This document shows positions 34,544 through 44,411 of a stretch of 64,000 bases of DNA, piece after piece. The notes under the pieces were generated by a model. The model was not told the DNA's origin. It was given only the letters and a program-made list of their open reading frames with translations, and ran no database searches. Each line of letters opens with the position of its first letter. Position 1 is the stretch's first letter. The position numbers and the translations under genes are program-made. The stretch comes from JASHSH01 sp036490215 (GTDB lineage Bacteria; Pseudomonadota; Alphaproteobacteria; Rhodospirillales; Magnetospirillaceae): NCBI GenBank assembly GCA_036490215.1, contig DASXEH010000054.1, positions 1-64,000 on the forward strand, written 5' to 3'.

Positions 34544-35755
34544 ATGAATGTCGTGGATAACGGCCCTGATAGTGCCGCCGGCCCCAAGCACGTGCTGCGG
34601 CGCGGTGTGCGGCCGCAGGTCGCCGAAATCCCGTTCAGTCTCATCGGCCAAGTGTCGATCCCGCGCCTGGGCGACCCGGACATCATCCCCCTGTGGTACG
34701 GCGAAAGCGACATGCCGACGCCTGCGGTCGTTGTCGACGCGGCCGAGGCAGCGATGCGCGCCGGCCATACGCACTATGCGCAAAAGCAAGGGATCCCCGA
34801 ATTGCGCGCGGCGCTCGCTGAATACCTATCCGATCTTTATGGCCGCCCTATGGATGCCGAACGCACCTCTGTGACCAGTTCGGGCATGAGCGCGATCATG
34901 ATCGCGACCCAGGCGCTGATTCAGCCGGGCGACAACGCGGTGGCCATCACGCCGCTATGGCCGAATCTGGTCGACTGCGTGCGCGCCCTCGGCGCCGAGC
35001 CACGCATGGTGGCGCTGCAGCCGACGAAAGACGGCGGCTGGCATCTCGATCTCGATCGCGTGATCGCCAATTTCGACGACAACACCCGCTGCGTCTTCGT
35101 CAACTCGCCCAACAATCCGACCGGCTGGGTGATGAGCCGCGCCGAGGCCGAGGCGCTGCTGGCCGAGACGCGCAAGCGCGGCATCTATCTGATCGCCGAC
35201 GAGGTCTATGCGCGGCTGGTTTACGGCCCCGCGCGCGCCGCCCCGTCGCTGATGGAGATCGCCGATCCCGAAGATCGCATGATTTCGATCAACAGCTTCT
35301 CCAAGGCCTGGGCGATGACCGGCTGGCGTCTGGGTTGGATGGTGGCGCCGAAGGAAGTGCGCGATGTGCTCGACACGCTGATCGAGATCAACACCAGTTG
35401 CGCGCCGCCCTTTATTCAGCACGCGGGCGTGGCGGCCTTGAAGAAGGGCGAGGGCTTCGTGACCGAGATGCGCGAGCGTTGCCGGCTGGGCCGCGATCTC
35501 ACCATCCAAGGCTTGTCGCGCTTTCCTCGCGTGCATGTGGCGGCGCCGGCGGGTGCGTTCTATGCTTTCTTCACCGTCGACGGGATCACGGACGACCTGG
35601 CCTTCGCGCATAAGCTGGCCGATGAGGCCAAGGTCGGTCTGGCGCCGGGCAGCGCCTTCGGGCCGGCGGGCGCGGGCTACACCAGGCTTTGCTACGCCAA
35701 GTCGCCGGCTTTGCTCGAACAAGCCCTCGACCGCCTGGCGCCGTTTTTAAGCTGA
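34544..35755 (+). CDS. Class I/II pyridoxal-phosphate aminotransferase
   Basis: A 403-aa fold-type I aminotransferase of the AspC/AlaA-like group. K254 in SFSKAWAMTGWRLGW is the PLP lysine; NSPNNPTGWV and IADEVYARLVY carry the conserved Asn and Asp-x-x-Tyr. The substrate is not clear from sequence. ATG 34544 is preceded by GGAGGA at 4 bases. An in-frame upstream extension to 34466 is not needed. A family A repeat follows immediately. Confidence 0.9.
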   Translation: MNVVDNGPDSAAGPKHVLRRGVRPQVAEIPFSLIGQVSIPRLGDPDIIPLWYGESDMPTPAVVVDAAEAAMRAGHTHYAQKQGIPELRAALAEYLSDLYGRPMDAERTSVTSSGMSAIMIATQALIQPGDNAVAITPLWPNLVDCVRALGAEPRMVALQPTKDGGWHLDLDRVIANFDDNTRCVFVNSPNNPTGWVMSRAEAEALLAETRKRGIYLIADEVYARLVYGPARAAPSLMEIADPEDRMISINSFSKAWAMTGWRLGWMVAPKEVRDVLDTLIEINTSCAPPFIQHAGVAALKKGEGFVTEMRERCRLGRDLTIQGLSRFPRVHVAAPAGAFYAFFTVDGITDDLAFAHKLADEAKVGLAPGSAFGPAGAGYTRLCYAKSPALLEQALDRLAPFLS

Positions 35756-35759
35756 CGCG

Positions 35760-35874
35760 GTACCCCCCATCCTGACCTTCCCCCTCAAGGGGGGAAGGAA
35801 TCGGGAAATTGATTCGCTCCGCGCGAAAAACAAAACCCTCCCCCCTTGAGGGGGAGGGCTTGGGTGGGGGGTAC
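35760..35874. repeat. Family A palindromic repeat with 10-bp terminal inverted repeats
   Basis: The clearest family A copy: perfect ends GTACCCCCCA (35760-35769) and TGGGGGGTAC (35865-35874), with internal CCCCCTCAAGGGGGGAAGG and CCCTCCCCCCTTGAGGGGG hairpins. It lies between two convergent genes. Confidence 0.8.
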
Positions 35875-35903
35875 GACGAAAGTGTCCGAAGGTCCGCTTT
35901 CGC

Positions 35904-36974
35904 TTAAATCCGTCTGCCGTTTTCCGCGTCGAACAGGTGCACGGTGCCCGATTGCGGCTGCAGCCAGATCTGCTCGCCGGGCTTGAAGCCGCGGCGTTCC
36001 TTGACGTTGACGTGGACGGTGTTCTCGCCAACGCGGCCCACCACCAGCGTCTCGGCACCGGTCGGTTCCACCACCGAGACCAGCGTCGGCACGCCTTGGC
36101 CTTGAGTGGTGATGGTGAAGTGCTCGGGCCGCACGCCGAACACGATCGCCTTGCCTTCGCTGATCGAGGCCGGCGGTTCGCCAGGCAGTTTCTCGCCGGT
36201 GGTGGTGACGATGGCCGGGCGGCCATTGTCGCGCACCACCTTGCCGGCGATGAAGTTCATGGCCGGCGAGCCGATGAAGCCCGCCACGAACTGATTGGCC
36301 GGACGATCGTAGAGATCGAGCGGATTGCCCACCTGTTCGATCCAGCCGTCGCGCATCACGACGATGCGGTCGGCCATGGTCATCGCTTCGATCTGATCGT
36401 GCGTGACATAGATCGATGTGGTGCGCAGCTTTTGATGCAGCTCCTTGATCTCGCCGCGCATCTGCACGCGCAGCTTGGCGTCAAGGTTCGACAGCGGTTC
36501 GTCGAACAGGAACACTTGCGGATCGCGGACAATGGCGCGACCCATGGCCACGCGCTGACGTTGACCACCCGAGAGCTGTCGCGGGAGGCGTGCCAGTAAC
36601 TGATCGATGTCGAGGATGTGCGCGGCCTTCTTCACGCGCTCATCGATCTCGGTCTTGGCGAATTTGCGCAGCTTCAGGCCGAAAGCCATGTTGTCGGCCA
36701 CCGACATATGCGGGTAGAGCGCATAGTTCTGGAACACCATGGCGATGTCGCGGTCGCGCGGCGGCAGCGTGGTCACGTCGCGCCCGCCGATCTCGACCTT
36801 GCCGGCGCTGATCGTCTCGAGCCCGGCGATGGTGCGCAGCAGGGTCGATTTGCCGCAGCCCGAGGGGCCCACCAGAACCAGGAACTCGCCGTCGGTGACG
36901 CTCAGGTCGAGTCCGTGCAGGACCTCAACCGGCCCATAGGTCTTGCGGATGCCCGACATCACAACATTGGCCAT
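35904..36974 (-). CDS. ugpC: ABC transporter ATPase, sugar/glycerol-3-phosphate type (UgpC/MalK-like)
   Basis: A 356-aa ATPase. Walker A is GPSGCGKST, the signature LSGGQRQRVAMGRAI, Walker B VFLFDEP, and a C-terminal TOBE/OB regulatory domain follows (FGVRPEHF). This class energises uptake of glycerol 3-phosphate or oligosaccharides. No permease or binding-protein gene is nearby, so it is an orphan subunit serving a transporter encoded elsewhere, perhaps several. The start ATG at 36974 fits the usual MANVVMSGIRKTYG. Confidence 0.85.
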   Translation of the reverse strand: MANVVMSGIRKTYGPVEVLHGLDLSVTDGEFLVLVGPSGCGKSTLLRTIAGLETISAGKVEIGGRDVTTLPPRDRDIAMVFQNYALYPHMSVADNMAFGLKLRKFAKTEIDERVKKAAHILDIDQLLARLPRQLSGGQRQRVAMGRAIVRDPQVFLFDEPLSNLDAKLRVQMRGEIKELHQKLRTTSIYVTHDQIEAMTMADRIVVMRDGWIEQVGNPLDLYDRPANQFVAGFIGSPAMNFIAGKVVRDNGRPAIVTTTGEKLPGEPPASISEGKAIVFGVRPEHFTITTQGQGVPTLVSVVEPTGAETLVVGRVGENTVHVNVKERRGFKPGEQIWLQPQSGTVHLFDAENGRRI

Positions 36975-37134
36975 GCGATTTCGTCCCTATCTTGTCTGCG
37001 CGCCGATGAAAGGAGGGGGGACGCGCTATTTGTACGACAAGTGTAGCCTAGTCGCAGGGCGGGGCAAGAATATGATGGGGCCCGGCCACAGCCTTGCCCC
37101 GTCGAATCAAGCATTTCGCGCTGCAAAACGGCGT

Positions 37135-37434
37135 TCAGCCGCCCCCACCGATAAAGGGCAGAACGCTAACGCCGGGTGGCGTAGCTATGGTCAGCGTCCC
37201 TGCCGCGCCATCGCAGCTGATGATGATTTTGCCACCGCTGGTGGCAATCAACAGATCGCGCCGGGTCTTGGTGCGCACAGGGAAGGCCGGCGGCACATTC
37301 AGCCGCTGCACGGCCGCCACCTGCACGTCGAGACAATGGTCGTAGTCCATCTTGATCTGGCTCTGATCGGCCAATGCCGGCGTGGCCAGCAGAGCGAGCA
37401 TCACCCCCAAAACGAGACGCATGAGATCCCCCAT
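37135..37434 (-). CDS. Small secreted protein, paralogue of the next gene
   Basis: A 99-aa protein with a clear signal peptide (about 1-22, ending TPALADQ). The mature part is about 75 aa with two cysteines (HCLDVQ and ISCDGA), which may form a disulfide, and ends in SVLPFIGGGG. It resembles the 37503-37814 product along its whole length (ADQS..I.YD.CL..Q, RRD..IAT..G, TPPGVS..P.I). The family is not recognised. ATG 37422 is an alternative start. Confidence 0.7.
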   Translation of the reverse strand: MGDLMRLVLGVMLALLATPALADQSQIKMDYDHCLDVQVAAVQRLNVPPAFPVRTKTRRDLLIATSGGKIIISCDGAAGTLTIATPPGVSVLPFIGGGG

Positions 37435-37502
37435 CTCCAGAATGTTGTCGTGTCCGGTCTTAAGCCGGTGACTGCATCTTCCTCTTCGCGCTGCGAGAAC
37501 CG

Positions 37503-37814
37503 TCAGTTGCCGGCGATATAGGGCTGGATGCTGACGCCGGGCGGCGTGACGACGGTCAAGGTCTGCGCCTGGCGGTCACAACTCATGGTGACTCTGCCAC
37601 TGGTAGTGGCAATCGTGAAATCGCGCCGGGTTGGTGTGAAGACCGAATAGGCCATCGCCACATGCAGCTTTTGCGCCGCTTCTGCCTGGGCGCCGAGGCA
37701 GGTGTTGTAGTCGATCTCGAAGCTGCTCTGATCGGCCAACGCCGAACCGGCGCAAAGCACCGTGCACAGCGCCGCGGCTGCAAAAGCCATTCCCCGCATA
37801 GTCGTCGTCCCCAT
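37503..37814 (-). CDS. Small secreted protein, paralogue of the previous gene
   Basis: A 103-aa protein with a signal peptide (ending AGSALADQS) and a mature domain with two cysteines at the same positions as its neighbour. Shared pattern: ADQS-x-x-x-x-x-YN/DxCL, TRRDFTIAT, SCD, TPPGVSIQPYI. The two genes are tandem, 68 bases apart, and clearly a duplication that has diverged. Periplasmic or secreted location is likely; function is unknown. Confidence 0.7.
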   Translation of the reverse strand: MGTTTMRGMAFAAAALCTVLCAGSALADQSSFEIDYNTCLGAQAEAAQKLHVAMAYSVFTPTRRDFTIATTSGRVTMSCDRQAQTLTVVTPPGVSIQPYIAGN

Positions 37815-37818
37815 CGAT

Positions 37819-37882
37819 CCCTCACCCCGCCCCTCTCCCGCGTGCGGGAGAGGGAGGGACCCGCATAGCGGGAGGGTGAGGG
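37819..37882. repeat. Family A-like palindromic repeat
   Basis: CCCTCACCCCGCCCCTCTCCC, then a GCGTGCGGGAGAGGG arm and an end GGGAGGGTGAGGG. It is shorter than the other copies and lies between ccmD and the small secreted protein genes. Confidence 0.65.
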
Positions 37883-37901
37883 CCCTCGCCGCTAAAACTA
37901 T

Positions 37902-38078
37902 CTACCCGCCACGTCCCCGTTTATTCCCCTGTGCCGCCTCCAGCGCCGCCTTGGTCCGGCGATAGGCCCCCACGGCCTGCACCGCCATACCGATCAGCAC
38001 CAGCGCCGCAACCCCATAGGCCGGCCAGACGAAACGGGCATAGCCGCCCATCGACAAGAAGGTGTCGAGGCCGCTCAT
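37902..38078 (-). CDS. ccmD: Heme exporter protein CcmD
   Basis: A 58-aa single-helix membrane protein. It starts MSGLDTFLSMGGYARFVWPAY, the classical CcmD pattern (GGYA.YVW.AY), then a membrane helix (GVAALVLIGMAVQAVGAY) and a basic tail RRTKAALEAAQGNKRGRGG. It stabilises the CcmABC heme-handling complex with CcmE. Its ATG overlaps the ccmC stop (ATGA), so translation is coupled. Confidence 0.9.
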   Translation of the reverse strand: MSGLDTFLSMGGYARFVWPAYGVAALVLIGMAVQAVGAYRRTKAALEAAQGNKRGRGG

Positions 38079-38863
38079 CGCGGCACCGCACTCAAGGGCC
38101 CACTATCGCGCGTGGCCGCCGCCCGATCGTCGCGCGCGATCTCGGCCATGCGCAGCGCCCGCAGCTTGGCCGCCATCAGCGCCGTGCGCATCTTCACCAG
38201 CAGCAGCGTGACGAACAGCAGTGTGAAGCCGAGACTCATCGTCAGCAGCGGGAACAGCATCGAGGCCGCGATATGCGGCCCGTCCATGCGAAGTACGCTG
38301 GCCGGCTGGTGCAGCGTGTTCCACCAATCGACCGAGAATTTGATGATCGGCAAATCCACCGCGCCCACCAGCGCCAGGATCGCGCCGGCCCTAGCGCCCC
38401 GTGATGGATCGTCAAACGCGTTCACCAGGGCGATGTAGCCGAGATAGAGGAAGAACAGCACCAGCACCGAGGTCAGCCGCGCGTCCCACACCCACCAGGT
38501 GCCCCACATCGGCTCGCCCCACAGCGATCCCGCCACCAGGCAGACGAAGGTGAAGCCCGCGCCCAAGGGTGCGGCGGCCTGCGCGGCGATATCGGCCAGC
38601 GGGTCGCGCCAGATCAGCGCCACGGCGCTGGCAAAGGCGACGATGGCATAGACGAAGCTCGCCATCCACGCGGCCGGCACATGCACATACATCATGCGCA
38701 CCGCTTCGCCCTGCTGGTAATCGGCCGGCGAATCGATCAGCGCGAGATAGAGGCCGACGGCCAGAATGGTGACGGTGACAGCGGCGAGGAAGGGCAACAA
38801 CGCGCCCGACCAGCGCATGAACCGGGTGGGATTGGTGAAGGTGGAAATACGGAACAAGGGCAT
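38075..38863 (-). CDS. ccmC: Heme exporter protein CcmC
   Basis: A 262-aa inner-membrane protein with six helices that presents heme to CcmE in cytochrome c maturation. The tryptophan-rich heme-handling motif is WGTWWVWDARLTS, flanked by conserved histidines (YVHVPAAW and NTLHQPASV). ATG 38863 gives the normal N-terminus; the frame is open upstream to 38935 but without family support. ccmA/B do not precede it and ccmE-I do not follow, so the ccm genes are split. An AT-rich island begins just upstream. Confidence 0.95.
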   Translation of the reverse strand: MPLFRISTFTNPTRFMRWSGALLPFLAAVTVTILAVGLYLALIDSPADYQQGEAVRMMYVHVPAAWMASFVYAIVAFASAVALIWRDPLADIAAQAAAPLGAGFTFVCLVAGSLWGEPMWGTWWVWDARLTSVLVLFFLYLGYIALVNAFDDPSRGARAGAILALVGAVDLPIIKFSVDWWNTLHQPASVLRMDGPHIAASMLFPLLTMSLGFTLLFVTLLLVKMRTALMAAKLRALRMAEIARDDRAAATRDSGPLSAVPR

Positions 38864-39199
38864 GGGCGGGAGGATAGCAGGAAAGTGGGCGCGGTGGAAA
38901 AGGTGACCGAAACGAGAGGTGTCGGAGCGTATCATCGCTAGAGAAAAAATGTAGTTCAGTAATTTGTTAGCAACACCGGTTCCTTAGCTAGCGCGAGGGT
39001 CTTTGTCGAATCGTTGGCCTTTCGGGCTGCCTAACGATCCCCGACATCGAGAATTGTACACTTTCCCTGTTGATAGACGCGGATACTCCAATATGGGTGC
39101 CCAATGATATGTCCTTACATAAGTTTCGTAAGAAACGTTTCAGCATGTGTATAGTTCTTTTGACTTCATAATTTCAGCCTCGAGCTAGAGCGAAACGCC
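38864..39199. other. Intergenic region at the left edge of the AT-rich island
   Basis: A gap of 336 bases between the divergent ccmC and STAND genes. Base composition drops visibly to AT-rich from about 38940. It holds a hairpin GTTTC-GTAA-GAAAC (39123-39136) and a weak promoter-like pair TTGACT (39160-39165) and GCTAGA (39184-39189) before the STAND gene. No gene, tRNA or integrase remnant was seen. Confidence 0.4.
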
Positions 39200-41803
39200 A
39201 TGATCCACGCCGCAATCAATCAAGTGCTGCTGAGAGCAGAGTCAGCAAAGTCCGAATCGGATTTCACGTACTTCTTTACGCTCCTTTTGCTAGGGGAGGT
39301 TTTGGCAAAAATCACAACGCTGGGGATTGTCGCGGCTATTGGCGATAACAAGGATCGGAACAGATACCGTCTTGAATACAATATCGTCAGGTCTGACGGA
39401 CTGGGTGATTGGGGGAAGGCGCTTGAAGATGCTTTAACGGGCACAGCTTCCCAATACCTAAAGGTTGAGGCAAGAAATGAGCAGGCTGAGCTGACCAAAT
39501 TGGTTGGGCCGGAGAATTGGCAGTATCAAGCTGTCGCCAAACTAAAAGAAACTTTGATGGGCCTTGGAATCGATTCTGAAGAGGTGCCAACGAAAACAGA
39601 TATGAAACGTTGGTTTCGTCTGTTTGCAACCCTGAGAAACAAAACCAGAGCCCACGGCGCAATTACTCCTGGAAAGGCAGGGGCTGTGGCAAATAGCTTG
39701 GCCGCTAGCATCAGTCTTTTTTATACACATCATTCGCTTTTTCGCCGGCCTTGGGCGCATTTGTATAGAAACCTATCGGGAAAATATCGGGTCACCCCAA
39801 TAGCTGGCGATCCGTCTCCTTTTGATTTTCTAAAGAAAAGGTCTGATATTATTTTTAATAATGGAATATACATAATGTATGATATTCCAATTATAGTTAA
39901 TTTAATTTCAAGTGATCCTGAGTTGCAAGATTTTTACTTTGCGAATGGAGGGTTTTCCAGCAGGAAATACGAGATGATTTCGTATCGAACTGACAACAAA
40001 ATGTCAGGAGATGCCTCCCTATATCAGACGCCAGCAGGCTCGCTGCCGCCGAGCGATACAGAAGGAAGTCCAGAGCTCTATATCCGCGAACAATGTCTTT
40101 CGAACGCTCCTAACGCTCCGGCTGATCTTATTGCCCGTCCCCAGTTGGAAGACCAACTGAGCGGACTGCTGCTGGATGAAAAGCGGACGGTCATTACGCT
40201 TGTCGGACGAGGAGGTGTCGGCAAAACATCGCTCGCTCTGAGCGTGCTCCCGGGAATCTACAAAGAGAGCAAATTTCGACTTGTGATTTGGTTCAGTGGC
40301 CGAGACGTTGATTTAAGACTCTCGGGTCCGAAGCCCGTGAGACAGGGAGTGATGTCGTCACAAGACGTGGCCGCATATTATTCTAATTTTGTAGCTTCAA
40401 ACTCTATCCTGAAAGACAAAGGCTTTGATGCAAAATCATATTTTGAAGGCCAACTGCGGGCTTGCGATGGGGGGCCGTGCCTATTCATCTTCGACAATTT
40501 TGAGACGATGCAGAATCCGATGGAAATGTATACGTGGTTGGACACCTTTATTTATCCACCCAACAAGATACTCATAACTACAAGGCTGAGAGATTTCAAA
40601 GGAGACTATCCGATAGATGTGCCGGGCATGGAAGAGCCGGAGGCGCGATTGCTCATTACGCAAACTGCCGCGAAACTTGGAATCACGGAAAAGATGACCG
40701 GTGAATATGTCGATCAACTTGTTAGAGAATCTGACGGTCATCCTTATGTAATTAAAATCTTGCTGGGAGAGGTGGCGAAAGTTGGTCGTGTCGGCAACAT
40801 CCAACGCGTCGTAGCAGCCAGCGATGATGTACTGACTGCACTGTTCGAACGAACTTATGCGGCACTGAGTCCTTGCGCTCAAAGATCGTTCTTAACTTTA
40901 GCTGCTTGGAACTCGTCGGTCCCGCGAGTTGCTCTAGAGGCGGTTCTCATAAAGTCGATCGGAGAAAGATCGGAGGTGGAGAAAGGAATTGAGTCGCTGC
41001 TCCAATTTTCAATCGGCGAAGTAGCCGTCTCAGCGTCGGATGGGCAAGAGAACATCGGCCTCCCCCTAGTGGCGGAAGTGTTTGGTAAGAAGAAACTTAA
41101 CGTAAGTCCTTACCGTATTGCGATCCAAGCAGATGTGGAAATTCTTCAAATGCTTGGGCCTGGCAGACTTAATGATTTGAATCTTGGACTACAGAGCAAG
41201 CTTGAGCGTTTTATCAAAAACATTTCTCGTAAGATCGAATCGGGCGACGACCTCTTAGTGTATCTTCCCATAATTGAAATGATCTGCCGCAGACATCCGC
41301 CGGGCTGGCTTCTTTTGGCACGGCTATATATGGAGGCGGGTCCAGCCCAAAATTACCAGAGCGCGAAGGACATATTGAGGCGTTATCTAGAAATAGCACC
41401 TACTGGTGAACTTGCTGCTAACGCGTGGCGAAATTTGGCTTACGCCTGTTATGTAACGGGCGACACCCTCGGAGAGATTCACGCGTTTATCGAGCGGAGT
41501 CGGATTGCCTCGGTGCCATTTGCTGAGTTATCGAACACCGCCAGCCGATCAAATCAGTTGCTAGCCCAAGGTAGCTTGGAGGTTGTACGCGATGAAAAAC
41601 GGCAACTTGCCTCTCGGATTGCAGAGGTTCTTGAGAAGCGAAAAAGCGAAGCCGACGCGGATGACTTTTCGCGTATGGCATGGTTGGCATTAAATCTGGG
41701 AAACGAGAATAGTGCTTGCGAATACGTACAGTCCGGGCTTGCCCTAGACGAGGGAAACTATCATTGCCAGAATTTGGCTGAGAGGCTTAATCTGAATTCG
41801 TAA
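39200..41803 (+). CDS. STAND/NB-ARC-type NTPase with HEPN-like N-terminus and TPR-like C-terminus
   Basis: An 867-aa protein. Residues 1-200 form a helical domain with R146-N-K-T-R-A-H152, matching the HEPN RNase pattern R-(polar)-x4-H. Residues 310-560 are a STAND NTPase: Walker A GRGGVGKTS (K342, T343), Walker B LFIFDN (D432), ILITTR (R462) and a GHP motif (513-515). The C-terminal ~300 residues look like TPR-type helices (GWLLLARLYMEAG, AWRNLAYACYVTGD). This sensor-switch-effector layout is that of bacterial NLR-like anti-phage proteins. Base composition is far more AT-rich than all neighbours (many AAA, AGA, TTA codons), which points to recent transfer. The molecular trigger is unknown, and the HEPN assignment rests on one motif. 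Confidence 0.8.
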   Translation: MIHAAINQVLLRAESAKSESDFTYFFTLLLLGEVLAKITTLGIVAAIGDNKDRNRYRLEYNIVRSDGLGDWGKALEDALTGTASQYLKVEARNEQAELTKLVGPENWQYQAVAKLKETLMGLGIDSEEVPTKTDMKRWFRLFATLRNKTRAHGAITPGKAGAVANSLAASISLFYTHHSLFRRPWAHLYRNLSGKYRVTPIAGDPSPFDFLKKRSDIIFNNGIYIMYDIPIIVNLISSDPELQDFYFANGGFSSRKYEMISYRTDNKMSGDASLYQTPAGSLPPSDTEGSPELYIREQCLSNAPNAPADLIARPQLEDQLSGLLLDEKRTVITLVGRGGVGKTSLALSVLPGIYKESKFRLVIWFSGRDVDLRLSGPKPVRQGVMSSQDVAAYYSNFVASNSILKDKGFDAKSYFEGQLRACDGGPCLFIFDNFETMQNPMEMYTWLDTFIYPPNKILITTRLRDFKGDYPIDVPGMEEPEARLLITQTAAKLGITEKMTGEYVDQLVRESDGHPYVIKILLGEVAKVGRVGNIQRVVAASDDVLTALFERTYAALSPCAQRSFLTLAAWNSSVPRVALEAVLIKSIGERSEVEKGIESLLQFSIGEVAVSASDGQENIGLPLVAEVFGKKKLNVSPYRIAIQADVEILQMLGPGRLNDLNLGLQSKLERFIKNISRKIESGDDLLVYLPIIEMICRRHPPGWLLLARLYMEAGPAQNYQSAKDILRRYLEIAPTGELAANAWRNLAYACYVTGDTLGEIHAFIERSRIASVPFAELSNTASRSNQLLAQGSLEVVRDEKRQLASRIAEVLEKRKSEADADDFSRMAWLALNLGNENSACEYVQSGLALDEGNYHCQNLAERLNLNS

Positions 41804-41902
41804 ACATTTGCAGATGGGCTAATCGAGTTCTTAAATTTGTAAAATGTATTTTGTGCTATTTATTTAGCGTGCTCGCGAATCCCCAAAGTAACCCATTACC
41901 CC

Positions 41903-42301
41903 TCAATACTCGCCCCGCTCCAACACGCCCTTCGCCGCTTCGGTGCCGCGGTCCACGATCGTCTGCACGGTCTCGGTGAGCATGTCGGGCAGGAAGTCGC
42001 AGGTCCACACCACATGGGAGCGGTCCGGGGTTTCGGCGAACACTTGCACCGCCGATTGAAAATGGGCGATGCGGCCGCCCGAGGCGCAGACCACCAGGCG
42101 GCGCAGCGCGTCGTCCACCGTTACCACCCATTCGCGCAGCACGATGCCATTCTGGTAGGTGAGGACGCGGAGATTGCCCTCCATCCGCACCTCCTTCACC
42201 ACGCCCGGAAACACGCGCGCCAGCGCTCCCACATCGCGCACTGCCGACCAGACGTAGTCGGGGCTGGCCTCGATCACCATACCCTTGCGGACGGTTGCCA
42301 T
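41903..42301 (-). CDS. SRPBCC (START-like) ligand-binding protein
   Basis: A 132-aa protein with the polyketide-cyclase / START-like fold. It begins with the family pattern IEASPDYVWSAVRDVGALARVFPGV and ends with a long C-terminal helix (LTETVQTIVDRGTEAAKGVLE). It probably binds a small hydrophobic ligand, but no partner is nearby. GC content is back to the genome norm, so it marks the right edge of the island. Confidence 0.8.
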   Translation of the reverse strand: MATVRKGMVIEASPDYVWSAVRDVGALARVFPGVVKEVRMEGNLRVLTYQNGIVLREWVVTVDDALRRLVVCASGGRIAHFQSAVQVFAETPDRSHVVWTCDFLPDMLTETVQTIVDRGTEAAKGVLERGEY

Positions 42302-42424
42302 GCGCGGTTGCCCTCGATTTTTGCTTGGTTCACAAAACCATAGCCGGATGGTAGTAAGCCGTCATCCGTTCCCGCGGCATTTCCCGCGCATAACGCTCCA
42401 ATTCGAGACCCCAACCCGAAACCA

Positions 42425-43723
<1,299 letters not shown>

Positions 43724-43865
43724 CGGGGCCACCGTTCGGTCACAGAACTTTACAAATCTCGATCTACCCGCGGTTGCCGCCCGCGCGTTTCATTTCCACA
43801 TGCGGGCTCTACCTGGATGTCCGTGCCAGTAGTGGGGCCATCGGTGGGGGTGGAAGGAAACACCA

Positions 43866-44315
43866 GTGGTGCATTTTTCCAAGCCCGGCGCGATAAAGCA
43901 GGGCGCGGCCGATGCAAAGCTCGAAGCCCTCGATAAGCTGGTCGGTGTCTGGGAAGTGTCCGATCCCAGCGGCGACGACGCGATCGAAGGTCAACTCGTC
44001 TTCGAGTGGATGGTCGGCCGCCGCTTTCTCATTCAGCAGGTGAACCTTCACGGCATGCAGGGGATCGAGGTCATCGGCTATGACGAGGCCAGCGACTCGC
44101 TGCGCTCGCACTACTTCGACAGTTCGGGCCAGATGATCACCTATCGCTACGAACTCGACGACGATCGCATCACCGTCGCGCTCGACGTCAAAGGGCGGCG
44201 GGGTCAGTTCACCGGCACCTTCGCCGATGACGGCAACAGCTTCAGCGGACGCTGGGCCTGGGCGCATGACGGCGAGGAATTGCATTTCGACGCGTGCATG
44301 ACGCGCATCGAATAG
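43866..44315 (+). CDS. DUF1579-like protein
   Basis: A 149-aa soluble protein rich in beta strands. It has LEALDKLVGVWEVSDPS at the start, and later alternate strands with GQFTGTFADDGNSFSGRWAW, a pattern seen in the DUF1579 and related lipocalin-like families. Function is unknown. It starts at GTG 43866 (or GTG 43869) after GGAAGGA. Confidence 0.65.
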   Translation: MVHFSKPGAIKQGAADAKLEALDKLVGVWEVSDPSGDDAIEGQLVFEWMVGRRFLIQQVNLHGMQGIEVIGYDEASDSLRSHYFDSSGQMITYRYELDDDRITVALDVKGRRGQFTGTFADDGNSFSGRWAWAHDGEELHFDACMTRIE

Positions 44316-44411
44316 CGGAATCGCATCACGTAAATCGCGTAACAAAGCGTTCTGCGGCGCGCGGGCCGATCGACCTCATGCTAGCGTGAAGGCCGATACG
44401 GAGGGGGGCCT

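Noticed and set aside
39123..39136. Hairpin GTTTC-GTAA-GAAAC as an attachment site or small RNA
   Set aside because: Too short, with no tRNA, integrase or matching copy at the other edge.
40550..40558. DnaA-box-like TTTATCCACC
   Set aside because: Single copy, inside the STAND coding region, and no cluster of boxes, so it is not evidence for oriC.
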